Assembly: GCA_963792855.1 (NCBI GenBank)
Contig: CAWBXZ010000003.1
Span: forward strand, 62,001 to 126,000
DNA from: SG8-40 sp963792855
GTDB lineage: Bacteria; Pseudomonadota; Gammaproteobacteria; Burkholderiales; Eutrophovitaceae
Direction: 5' to 3'
Length of the DNA: 64,000 bases
Positions 1-8,088 of this stretch are shown here, piece after piece. Within the stretch, counting starts at the first letter, position 1; each line of letters begins with the position of its first letter. The notes below the pieces were generated by a model. It did not search any database, had not been told where the DNA came from, and worked only from the letters and a program-made list of their open reading frames with translations. A program made the position numbers and the translations under genes.

Positions 1-763
1 AAAACTCGCCGCGCACCTGGAGCAAGCCGAACTGAAGGCGCAGGACGTGGTGAAGATTACCGACGCGCACCCGGGCATGGATTTCGAAGATGCCTACGCG
101 ATTCAATATGCCATTCGCAAGGCGAAGATGGGGCGCGGCCAGAAATTCTCCGGCCTGAAAATGGGCCTGACTTCGCGCGCCAAAATGACCCAGATGGGCG
201 TGGACACGCCGATTTTCGGTTTTCTGATGGATTACATGTCGCGCGGTGACGGCGAAGAAATACGCATCGACGAACTGATTCACCCCAAGATCGAACCCGA
301 GATCGCTTTCGTGACAAAGGCCGATCTGCGCGGCCCCGGTTGCCATATCGGCGACGTGCTGGTCGCAACCGATTTCGTCTTGCCGGCCATGGAAGTGATC
401 GATTCGCGCTATCGCGATTTCAAGTTCGATCTGAAATCGGTGATCGCGGACAACACCTCGTCTTCGCGTTTCGTCGCGGGCGGTCACGCCGGCGACGCGC
501 GCGCACTCGACCTTCGCACCCTCGGCGTGGTGCTGGAGAAAAACGGCGAAGTGGTCGCGACCGGGGCCGGTGCCGCGGTGCTGGGTCATCCCGCCAACAG
601 CGTGGCGATGCTCGCCAACATGCTGGGCGCGCGCGGCGAACACATACCGGCGGGCACCTACATCATGACGGGTGCGGTCACCGAGGCGGTGGCGGTGGCA
701 AAAGGCGATTGCGTGACCGCGCGCTTTCAGGGGCTGGGCAGCGTATCGGTGCGCTTTGTCTGA
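1..763 (+). CDS. xylI: 4-oxalocrotonate decarboxylase (2-oxo-3-hexenedioate decarboxylase), 5' end cut
   Basis: This enzyme decarboxylates 4-oxalocrotonate to 2-oxopent-4-enoate in the oxidative branch of catechol meta-cleavage. The frame is open from the left edge, so about 253 residues are visible and roughly 10 N-terminal residues are missing compared with XylI/DmpH (about 264). From memory of that family, the segments GLKMGLTSRAKM, HPKIEPEIAFVT, VIDSRYRDFKFDL and GERGEH-like GARGEHIPAGT align along the whole length. They fit the decarboxylase better than the sister hydratase (MhpD/HpaH). An internal GTG at 47 could be called as a start, but matching sequence continues upstream of it. A TRAP transporter operon follows 47 bases downstream on the same strand. 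The rest of a meta pathway probably lies to the left of the window. Confidence 0.85.
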   Translation, partial: KLAAHLEQAELKAQDVVKITDAHPGMDFEDAYAIQYAIRKAKMGRGQKFSGLKMGLTSRAKMTQMGVDTPIFGFLMDYMSRGDGEEIRIDELIHPKIEPEIAFVTKADLRGPGCHIGDVLVATDFVLPAMEVIDSRYRDFKFDLKSVIADNTSSSRFVAGGHAGDARALDLRTLGVVLEKNGEVVATGAGAAVLGHPANSVAMLANMLGARGEHIPAGTYIMTGAVTEAVAVAKGDCVTARFQGLGSVSVRFV

Positions 764-810
764 GCCTGATTACCGGGCTGTTTGATGCCGGACCACTTCG
801 AGGCCTGAAG

Positions 811-1833
811 ATGAATTCCAGACTCTCCTTTGCCATTGTCGCGCTTGCCACTGGTTTGGTGGCGTGTTCCGAAACGAATACGCTGGAACTCAAGGTCCAT
901 CACCTGATGCCGCCGCGCGCACCGACGCACACGAAGTTCATCGTCCCGTGGTGCGAGAAAATCGAGAAGGAGTCGGATGGCGAACTCAAGTGCCGCATCT
1001 ACCCGGCAATGCAACTGGGCGGTTCGCCAACCCAGTTATACGACCAGGTAAAAGACGGCGTGGTCGATATCGTCTGGACCGTTCCCGGCTATTCGGCGGG
1101 ACGGTTTCCAAGTATCGAAGCGTTCGAACTGCCTTTCATGATGAAAAACACGGAAGCCACCAGCAAGGCGCTGTGGGATTATGTCGCGGAGAACAAGCTC
1201 GGCGAGTTTGACGACGTCCACCTGCTCGCCCTGCACGTTCATGGCCCCGGTTACTTTCACATGGTCGACAAACCGGTGACCAGCCGCTCGGACCTGCAGG
1301 GGCTGAAAATCCGGGCACCGACCCGCCAGACCAACAAATTCATCGAACAACTCGGCGCAACACCCGTTGGCATGCCGATCCCGCAAGTTCCCGAAGCGCT
1401 GGCCAAGGGCGTGATCGACGGCACGATCGTGCCGTACGAAATCGTGCCGGCTATCAAGGCGGACGAACTCACCCGGTATCACAGCGAAACGCCGGCCTCG
1501 GAGCCGGCGATCTATACCACCACGCTGCTGTTCGCGATGAACAAGGCACGCTATGAGGGACTGAGCGCGAAGCAGAAAGAGGTGCTCGACGCAAACAGCG
1601 GCGTTGAGTTGTCGGGCTGGGCAGGCAAGATCTTTGGTGACGCGGATGCCGCCGGCAAGGCCACACTCGATCCGGATTCGATCAACGTGATTCCCCAGGC
1701 AGAGATCGAGGAATGGAAAAATCTCGCACAACCGGTCATCAAGGGATGGGTTGAGGAAATGGACGGCCGGGGCGCGGACGGCAATGCCCTGCTCAACAGC
1801 GCCCGCAGACTGACGCAGAAATACAATCCATGA
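811..1833 (+). CDS. dctP: TRAP transporter solute-binding lipoprotein, DctP family
   Basis: This 340-residue protein is the periplasmic binding component of a TRAP transporter and would capture an organic acid for the membrane subunits encoded at 2698-4525. The start at 811 gives a lipoprotein leader with lipobox L16-V-A-C19, so the mature protein should be lipid-anchored; classical DctP proteins are soluble. An open frame extends upstream to 340, but that stretch overlaps the preceding gene and looks like a shadow. The body shows DctP features: a QLGGSPTQLYDQVKDGVVDI segment near residue 70 and a conserved RAPTRQTN arginine patch near residue 165, where the family binds the carboxylate. Its stop overlaps the next start by ATGA, which suggests translational coupling to the dioxygenase. 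Confidence 0.85.
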   Translation: MNSRLSFAIVALATGLVACSETNTLELKVHHLMPPRAPTHTKFIVPWCEKIEKESDGELKCRIYPAMQLGGSPTQLYDQVKDGVVDIVWTVPGYSAGRFPSIEAFELPFMMKNTEATSKALWDYVAENKLGEFDDVHLLALHVHGPGYFHMVDKPVTSRSDLQGLKIRAPTRQTNKFIEQLGATPVGMPIPQVPEALAKGVIDGTIVPYEIVPAIKADELTRYHSETPASEPAIYTTTLLFAMNKARYEGLSAKQKEVLDANSGVELSGWAGKIFGDADAAGKATLDPDSINVIPQAEIEEWKNLAQPVIKGWVEEMDGRGADGNALLNSARRLTQKYNP

Positions 1834-2678
1834 GCGGAATCATTGCAACGGCTGTCGTGGCGCATGTGCCTACCCTGTCGCGCGCGGAAATTACACCGCC
1901 GTACCAGACCACGCTGGTCGAGGGCGAACGCCGGCTGGGAGAGAAGCTGCGCGCGCTTGAACCCGACCTGTGGGTTGTGGTCTCCACACACTGGGTGTCC
2001 ACCTTCAACTGGTTTGCCACGCTGCAACCGGAGCACAAGGGCATTTGCGTTGCCGACGAAGCGCCGGACCTGATCCCCGGCATGCCGTACCGCTACCCCG
2101 GCGACCCGGCATTCGCCGAAGCGCTGCTGGACGAATGGAAAAGCGCAGACATTCCGGCGCAACGCAACACCACGGAACATTACACCTGGGACTACGGCAC
2201 CTTTGTCCCGCTGTCGCACCTCGACCCGCATGGCGAGGTTGCCGTGGTCGGCATCCCGGTCGTGCTCATGGCAAACATCGATGAATGCCTGCAAGCAGGC
2301 GAAGCCATACAGGCGGCCGCACGCAAACTCAACCGGCGCGCAATCGTTGTTGCCAGCAGTGCGCTGACGCACGCACTGGTGCGCGGACGTGAAAACTGGC
2401 CGAGCGATGCGCGCATCGCTGCGGACAAGCGCATGATCGACCTGCTCAAGGGCGGCGACATCGACACCGTGATTGCCGGCTTTGCCGATTACGCGCGAAA
2501 CGGCGTCGTGGAAATGGGCGGGCGCGCCATTGCCACCATGCTGGGCGCAACGCGTGCCGTCGTCCGCGAACAGGGTCCCCTTGCCGCCGCCCAGTTCGGC
2601 GAGTACGCACAGTCCTCCGGCAGCGGTAACGCAAACCTCGTGATATCCGACCCGAAGACATTGGCAGCGCTGTCCTGA
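1830..2678 (+). CDS. class III extradiol ring-cleavage dioxygenase (LigB superfamily)
   Basis: This 282-residue protein belongs to the class III (LigB-type) extradiol dioxygenases, which open catecholic rings next to the hydroxyls with non-heme Fe(II). Candidate metal ligands sit where the family expects them: H12 in AHVPTLS, H54 in STHWV and E228 in VVEMGG. A further conserved H181 (SSALTHAL) may be the acid-base residue. The overall look is closest to homoprotocatechuate 2,3-dioxygenase, but the substrate cannot be read from sequence. It overlaps dctP by four bases and is followed 19 bases later by dctQ, so it is embedded inside a TRAP transporter operon. Together with the 4-oxalocrotonate decarboxylase this points to import and meta-cleavage of an aromatic acid. 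Confidence 0.85.
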   Translation: MSGIIATAVVAHVPTLSRAEITPPYQTTLVEGERRLGEKLRALEPDLWVVVSTHWVSTFNWFATLQPEHKGICVADEAPDLIPGMPYRYPGDPAFAEALLDEWKSADIPAQRNTTEHYTWDYGTFVPLSHLDPHGEVAVVGIPVVLMANIDECLQAGEAIQAAARKLNRRAIVVASSALTHALVRGRENWPSDARIAADKRMIDLLKGGDIDTVIAGFADYARNGVVEMGGRAIATMLGATRAVVREQGPLAAAQFGEYAQSSGSGNANLVISDPKTLAALS

Positions 2679-2697
2679 ATCAGGCAACGGATTCAGG

Positions 2698-3210
2698 ATG
2701 CAGACCCAGGAACCGCTGACCAGCACTTTTTTCTCGCGTCCGCTTGCCGCATTGTGCGCAGTTTCAGCGCTGTTCGGCGGAACCGTGCTGGTCGGTCTCG
2801 CGCTCATGGTGTGCGGCAGTGTCGCGCTGCGCGCGAGCGGGTTCACGCCGATACAGGGCGACTTCGAGTTACTGCAGGTAGGCCTCGCCGTCGCCATCGG
2901 CGGTTTCCTGCCGTGGTGCCATCTCAAGGGCGGAAACATGTTTGTCGATTTCGTCACGGCACGCGCATCGACGCGCACGCAGCGAACGCTTGACGCTTTC
3001 GCCGGGTTGCTGGTCGCCATCATGATGGCATTGGTGGCATGGCGCGCCGGCGCCGGCGCGCTGGCCGCGAAAGCCTCCGGGGAGACCACCATGATCCGGG
3101 GCTTCCCGCTTTGGGTGAGTTACCTGCTGATGACACCCGGCCTGGCGCTGACCTCGCTGGTGGCACTGGACATCGCCTGGCGGCGCTGGAAGGAAGCGGC
3201 CGGTGAGTAG
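2698..3210 (+). CDS. dctQ: TRAP transporter small membrane subunit, DctQ family
   Basis: This 170-residue membrane protein has four predicted transmembrane segments, near residues 17-42, 58-76, 98-118 and 137-160, which is the standard DctQ topology. The sequence FVDFVTARAS after the second helix resembles the conserved loop of the family. DctQ pairs with DctM to form the sodium-driven permease that accepts substrate from the DctP lipoprotein. Its 3' end overlaps dctM by eight bases. Assignment rests on topology, size and position between dctP and dctM, since DctQ proteins diverge strongly in sequence. Confidence 0.85.
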   Translation: MQTQEPLTSTFFSRPLAALCAVSALFGGTVLVGLALMVCGSVALRASGFTPIQGDFELLQVGLAVAIGGFLPWCHLKGGNMFVDFVTARASTRTQRTLDAFAGLLVAIMMALVAWRAGAGALAAKASGETTMIRGFPLWVSYLLMTPGLALTSLVALDIAWRRWKEAAGE

Positions 3211-4525
3211 CCTGCAAATCGGCGCCACGCTTTTCGCATCCATGCTGGTGCTGATGTCGTTGCGCGTACCGCTTTCCGCGGCGATGTTCATTCCGGGTGC
3301 GATCGGCTATTGGGCGATGGCGGGCGAGAGCGCGCTGCTCAATTACATGAAGGGTCTCGCCTTCGCGCGCTTTTCCGTTTACGACCTGTCGGTGATTCCG
3401 CTGTTTATTCTGATGGGACAGTTTGCAACACAGGGCGGTCTGTCGCGCGCGCTGTTCCGGTTCGCCAATTCGCTGGTGGGACATTTTCGCGGCGGCATGG
3501 CGATGGCTTCGATTTACGCGTGCGCGGCGTTCGGCGCCGTGTGCGGCTCCTCTGTCGCCACCGCCGCGACACTGTCGCAGGTGGCGTTGCCGGAAATGCG
3601 CCGTCATCACTACTCGGGCCGGCTCGCCACCGCCACGCTTGCGGTCGGCGGCACGCTCGGCATACTGATTCCGCCCTCGGTTCCTTTGGTGGTCTACGCC
3701 ATTCTCACCGAGCAAAACATTGCAAAACTGTTTCTGGCGGCGTTCGTTCCGGGCATCATTGCCACGCTGGGTTACTGTCTCGTCATCTGGTTGACGGTGA
3801 GGATGCGTCCCGATCTGGCACCTTCGCAGCCGCGCCACAGCGCTGCCGAGCGCCTCAAGGCATTGATCGAGGTCTGGCCGGTCGCCGCGGTCTTCGCCAT
3901 CGTGTTCGGCGGCATCTACGCCGGTTTGTTCACGCCGACGGAAGGCGCAGCGGTTGGTGCGGCAGGGACATTTTTTGCCGCCTTGCTGCGCAACGAACTG
4001 AACTGGAAAACGTTCCGGAGCTGTTTGTTCGGCGCCGCCGAAACCACCGGCATGATCTTTCTGATCTTTCTCGGTGCCGACATGCTCAACGGCGCCCTGG
4101 CGCTGTCGCAAATGCCGACCCACTTGTCGGACTGGGTCACCGGTCTCGAATGGTCGCCTCTGACCATCGTCGCGAGCATCATCGCGCTGTACATCGTGCT
4201 GGGATTTTTCATGGACGAGTTGTCCGCGGTGATCCTGACCATCCCGGTCGTCTTCCCGGCGGTGATGGGGCTCGATTTGTGGGGACTCGAATACAGCGAC
4301 AAGGCGATCTGGTTCGGCATTCTGGTACTGATGGTGATGCAGATCGGCCTGGTGCATCCGCCGGTCGGGCTGAACATCTACATCATCAACAGTCTGGCGC
4401 GTGACATACCCATACTGGAAACGTTCAAGGGCGTGCTGCCGTTTCTCGCGTCCGATTTCCTGCGCGTGATCCTGCTGTTCCTGTTTCCGTCAATCAGTCT
4501 GTGGCTGGTGCATCTCATCAACTGA
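3203..4525 (+). CDS. dctM: TRAP transporter large membrane subunit, DctM family
   Basis: This 440-residue, very hydrophobic protein is the permease subunit of the TRAP system. Family signatures are visible: LFILMGQFATQGG near residue 75, AFGAVCGSSVATAATLSQVALPEM near residues 110-133, GTLGILIPPSVPLVVYAI near residue 150, and LVHPPVGLNIYIIN near residue 390. These are hallmark stretches of DctM and its relatives. The start chosen is GTG at 3203, inside the end of dctQ, giving coupled translation; an ATG at 3242 would trim 13 residues. It is the last gene of the forward operon, and the next gene converges from the opposite strand. Confidence 0.9.
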   Translation: MSSLQIGATLFASMLVLMSLRVPLSAAMFIPGAIGYWAMAGESALLNYMKGLAFARFSVYDLSVIPLFILMGQFATQGGLSRALFRFANSLVGHFRGGMAMASIYACAAFGAVCGSSVATAATLSQVALPEMRRHHYSGRLATATLAVGGTLGILIPPSVPLVVYAILTEQNIAKLFLAAFVPGIIATLGYCLVIWLTVRMRPDLAPSQPRHSAAERLKALIEVWPVAAVFAIVFGGIYAGLFTPTEGAAVGAAGTFFAALLRNELNWKTFRSCLFGAAETTGMIFLIFLGADMLNGALALSQMPTHLSDWVTGLEWSPLTIVASIIALYIVLGFFMDELSAVILTIPVVFPAVMGLDLWGLEYSDKAIWFGILVLMVMQIGLVHPPVGLNIYIINSLARDIPILETFKGVLPFLASDFLRVILLFLFPSISLWLVHLIN

Positions 4526-4608
4526 CCGGTCGGCACGACACAAACTGATCACCCGACCGGGCGCGGCTCTGGTGCGTGCTGCGCGGCCGGCGTTGTCACG
4601 CGCGCAGA

Positions 4609-5214
4609 TCAGGTACCGCGACTCGGATCGAGGACAAAATCAAACTGTGCGTTACGCCGGGTGCCCGATTGTTCGACTTTCATCATCAGGACCGGGTCGA
4701 AAATCCAGTCTTTCTCGTTCGCCTTCTCACCGGGAAAGTACAACTGCGTGACCAGGGGGCGCCCGCCGGGTGCCTGGACAATGACGTGCATGTGGCGCGT
4801 GCGCCCCGGGTAGATGCCGGGCATCAAGGTTTCCAGAGAAAACCTGCCTTGCGCATCGGAGAACTGGTGGCCGCGAAAACGGAAACCGCGATTGTCGTAA
4901 TTGCCGGAAGCATCGCAGTGCCAGAAATCGAGCACCGCGCCGGCAACCGGCTGGCACGCGGTCGACAGAATCCGGCCGGTCAGCTTGAGCTTGTCGCCCT
5001 CCATGCCGGCCTCGATCAATGACGTGCGGAGCGGCGACTGGGGTTTGTAGAACGGTCCTGCCGTTTGCCGCGGCGTTGCGCCATCGTCGCAGGACGGCGT
5101 TGCCGCCAGCACTCGTGATGGCAACAGACCGCCGGTTGCGAGAATCAGTGGTGCAGCAACCGCACTCGCAAGAAAGTTTCGACGGCGAAAACCGGAACCT
5201 CGGTGACGTTTCAT
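4609..5214 (-). CDS. Tat-exported intradiol ring-cleavage dioxygenase family protein
   Basis: This 201-residue protein is an intradiol dioxygenase (protocatechuate 3,4-dioxygenase fold), a non-heme Fe(III) family that cleaves between the catechol hydroxyls. The four iron ligands can be placed: Y106 in GNYD, Y135 in PGIYPGRTRHMH, and H141 and H143 in the same motif. The early AGPFY motif (residues 52-56) is also present. The N-terminus carries a twin-arginine leader (R11-R12-N-F-L) followed by a hydrophobic stretch ending near LAATP, so the protein should be folded in the cytoplasm and exported to the periplasm. The gene converges on the TRAP/extradiol operon. The substrate is unknown. Confidence 0.85.
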   Translation of the reverse strand: MKRHRGSGFRRRNFLASAVAAPLILATGGLLPSRVLAATPSCDDGATPRQTAGPFYKPQSPLRTSLIEAGMEGDKLKLTGRILSTACQPVAGAVLDFWHCDASGNYDNRGFRFRGHQFSDAQGRFSLETLMPGIYPGRTRHMHVIVQAPGGRPLVTQLYFPGEKANEKDWIFDPVLMMKVEQSGTRRNAQFDFVLDPSRGT

Positions 5215-5447
5215 CGCGCACCTTTTCTATCAATGAAAAAACGATTCTCTACCAATCCGGGCAGTCGTTCCACTCACTGCCCTGCACGTAACCGCTACCC
5301 GACTGATCGAGTTGGACTATCTGCGTTGCAGCAAAGCGCAAAGAACGCCTGAGCGCACCCGTTTCGACGCAGATACGGTAATGACACCGTTCCCGCTCGC
5401 GTAGTTCCTGAACCCGGCACCAGACTTCCGACTACCCGGCCGGCGAG

Positions 5448-8039
5448 TCACTTCTCCGGTAAATCGAGCCCGGCATCACGCGCAGCACGCTCGGCCACTT
5501 CCCTGCGTCCCGCCGCTACCACTGCGCGGCGCGCCGCTTCCTGCGCCTGTTCCTGGGCGGCTTCGACGTCGTCACGCAGCTTTTCCAGACTCTCCTGGTC
5601 TGCGCCTTTGGTTGCTGCTTCCGTGAGTTGGGAAACGGCACGCGATGCAGCAGCCGTTGCCTCTTCGGACTGTTGCTGTGCGCGCACAGCGCGCTTGCGC
5701 GCATCAGCCACGCGATCGCGCAACGCGGCACTTTCCGCCGCACTGCCCTCGTCAGGCTGCGCATCGAGGTCGACGTCCTGTGCGGCCATCGACATCACCA
5801 CCATCGGCAGGTCCGGAAGAATCGCGTTCACATCGTTACCGAACGGATCGACGATCCGGCCTTCGCGTATGCCGAACTGCAAAAAGACGATGGAAGCGCT
5901 CGCCGAGTGCACCACAATGGACTGGCTATCGGCATTAACGACCACTTCGGTTTCCGCTTCGATGCGTGCGGCCGACAAAATGGATTTGACTTCCTCGAGG
6001 TGCGAATCCGCACCTTCATTATCCGCAGGTACCAATACCCGGATGGTCGCATTGTTCCACTCTTCGTTTCGCGTCATCAGGTAGGCGAGCAACACCATCA
6101 TCTGGCCGGTCTTGTCCGCCCGCCACCAGATATCGATGACACGCTCGGCCGCGGGCAATTTGTCCAGCGCTTCCCAATCGGCTTTTTCCGCGCGAAAAAT
6201 GAGCAGGTTGCTGCCGAGACGGAACGCGGTGCGCAGGCGCTGGCCGAAACGGCTGCTCGCCCACTCGCTGACGAGCCCCGACTTTCCTTCGAACCAGTTC
6301 GCCAGCACCGTATTGATGCTGATCGGTCCGGTCCCGGCCGCCTGGACAACGACCGGCAGTGCCGCTTCAAAACTGGGCGCGGCAATCACCATCGGAAACG
6401 CGCTCGAGCCATACTGCTTGAGTTCCTTTGTCATTTCCTCAATGGCCGCTTCGCGCAACTTGAGCATGCGCACACCTTCTCCCTCGAGCACGCGCACAAC
6501 CGTCGTCAGGCCGCTGCCTCCCTCGACCCACGACGCAAAGCGCAACAGGCCGGCGCGCCGCTCAGCGCTGTCGGAAAAAGCAAGAATGTGCGGCCGCCAG
6601 TCACGCGCATGCTCAACTTCGCGCGAAGCCGCGAGCAGGTTTTCACGCACCTGCTTGAGGTGGAAAGCGCGCCGACTGTCGGCCCAGCGTGCCGCGCTGC
6701 CCTTGACCCGCAGATACTGAATGATGGCGGACAGGATGGCGACAGCAATGACGGCGGACCAGATGTCGATTGCCACCGCGACCCCGAGACACGCGACCAT
6801 GCCGATCAAACTCAGATGTCGGTTGTACCAGCGAAACGTCGGGCGGAACGAGGGGCTGGCGGCGGTGGCTTCGAAATAGGTTGCGTAATTCACCAAGCCA
6901 TAGGACACGAGAAAGAACATCGACACCACGGGTGCGATCGCGTTAAGGTCGCCCAGCGCTACGACCGACAGTGCGATGACGCACGACAGTGCAATGCCGC
7001 GCTGCGGGTTACGCGCTGGCCCGGCACCGCGGGAAAACCAGTTCAGAAAAGGAAAGATGCGGTCGCCCGCCAGCGATTGCAGTATTCGCGGTGCGCCGAG
7101 AAACGACGCCAGCGCCGATGACAGGGTAGCGACGATCACACCGACATCGATGAGCCATCCGGCGGACGCGATGTTGCGCATGGCGGCGTAGTCACCCGCC
7201 AGGGTTTCGTTCGAAACGCTGCCGGCAAAAAGAATCGCCACGCCGATGTAGATCACGATCGAAAGCGCAACCGCCAGAAAGGTCCCAACCGGAATGCTTT
7301 TGCCGGGATTGCGGAGGTCGCCCGACATCGCGACACCCTGGGTAAAGCCGGTGACGGCGGGAAAGAAGATCGCAAACAGAACCCAGAACGGCGGCGACTG
7401 CTCCGGCTGGCCCATGTTGCGTACCAGCACACCGCCGTCCCACTGACCGAGCGCCCCGGCAACGAAGGACAAGATTGATGCGGCCAGCAGCGCCATGACG
7501 AAATACTGCACGCGGGTCGCAACGTCAGCGCCGCGCCACGCAATCGCGAACAGAACGAGAATCGCTGTCGCCGCGATGGCCTGTACCAGTATTTGATTAT
7601 CTGCGCCTGCCATCGCCGCCAGCGCTTCCGCAAAACCGACACAGTAGAAACCGATCGATACCGACTGCGCGAGAAACAGCACAATCCCGATCGAGCCGCC
7701 ATATCTGAGACCCAGCGTGCGCGAGATCAGGTAGTAAACGCCGCCGCCCTTGACCTTGAAGTTGGTGGCAATTGCCGATACCGAAAAGGTCGTCAGAACG
7801 GAAATGACGTTGGCGAGCAGGATGATCATCAACGCCTTGACCAGTCCGCTGCTGCCGACGACGTAACCGAGGCGCAGGAAGAGAATGATGCCGAGTATGG
7901 TCAGAATGCTCGGCGTAAAGACCCCCGCGAAGGTGCCAAGCGTGCTGTCCCCGGCGTTCTGATCCTTCCCGTTCTGGCCGTTGCCGTTCGCGGTCCGCGT
8001 CGGCGCCAGCGCCCCCCGGATCATCTCGGCGATATTCAT
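5448..8039 (-). CDS. cation-chloride cotransporter-like APC family permease
   Basis: This 863-residue protein begins with a soluble tail and then GTFAGVFTPSILTILGIILF (residues 35-54), very like the first helix of SLC12 cation-chloride cotransporters. About 12 membrane segments cover residues 40-430. A soluble C-terminal half follows, as in bacterial Na-K-Cl cotransporter relatives. The last hundred residues are rich in Ala, Glu, Arg and Gln with a heptad-like pattern and probably form a long coiled coil, an addition I do not associate with the core family. Ion specificity cannot be read from sequence. It stands alone on the minus strand after the oxidoreductase at 8089-9174, 49 bases away, and may share its transcript. 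Confidence 0.8.
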   Translation of the reverse strand: MNIAEMIRGALAPTRTANGNGQNGKDQNAGDSTLGTFAGVFTPSILTILGIILFLRLGYVVGSSGLVKALMIILLANVISVLTTFSVSAIATNFKVKGGGVYYLISRTLGLRYGGSIGIVLFLAQSVSIGFYCVGFAEALAAMAGADNQILVQAIAATAILVLFAIAWRGADVATRVQYFVMALLAASILSFVAGALGQWDGGVLVRNMGQPEQSPPFWVLFAIFFPAVTGFTQGVAMSGDLRNPGKSIPVGTFLAVALSIVIYIGVAILFAGSVSNETLAGDYAAMRNIASAGWLIDVGVIVATLSSALASFLGAPRILQSLAGDRIFPFLNWFSRGAGPARNPQRGIALSCVIALSVVALGDLNAIAPVVSMFFLVSYGLVNYATYFEATAASPSFRPTFRWYNRHLSLIGMVACLGVAVAIDIWSAVIAVAILSAIIQYLRVKGSAARWADSRRAFHLKQVRENLLAASREVEHARDWRPHILAFSDSAERRAGLLRFASWVEGGSGLTTVVRVLEGEGVRMLKLREAAIEEMTKELKQYGSSAFPMVIAAPSFEAALPVVVQAAGTGPISINTVLANWFEGKSGLVSEWASSRFGQRLRTAFRLGSNLLIFRAEKADWEALDKLPAAERVIDIWWRADKTGQMMVLLAYLMTRNEEWNNATIRVLVPADNEGADSHLEEVKSILSAARIEAETEVVVNADSQSIVVHSASASIVFLQFGIREGRIVDPFGNDVNAILPDLPMVVMSMAAQDVDLDAQPDEGSAAESAALRDRVADARKRAVRAQQQSEEATAAASRAVSQLTEAATKGADQESLEKLRDDVEAAQEQAQEAARRAVVAAGRREVAERAARDAGLDLPEK

Positions 8040-8088
8040 GGCCGCGCGTCAGTCGTATTGACCAGGGAGCGGCGGGTGGGCCGTTCGG

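Noticed and set aside
340..810. N-terminal extension of the dctP frame
   Set aside because: Overlaps the decarboxylase gene and lacks the lipoprotein leader at its start; Arg-rich shadow.
1551..3092. Long minus-strand open frame of 513 codons opposite dctP, the dioxygenase and dctQ
   Set aside because: No family resemblance or ribosome site; plus-strand proteins are clearly recognised, so this is a GC-bias shadow.
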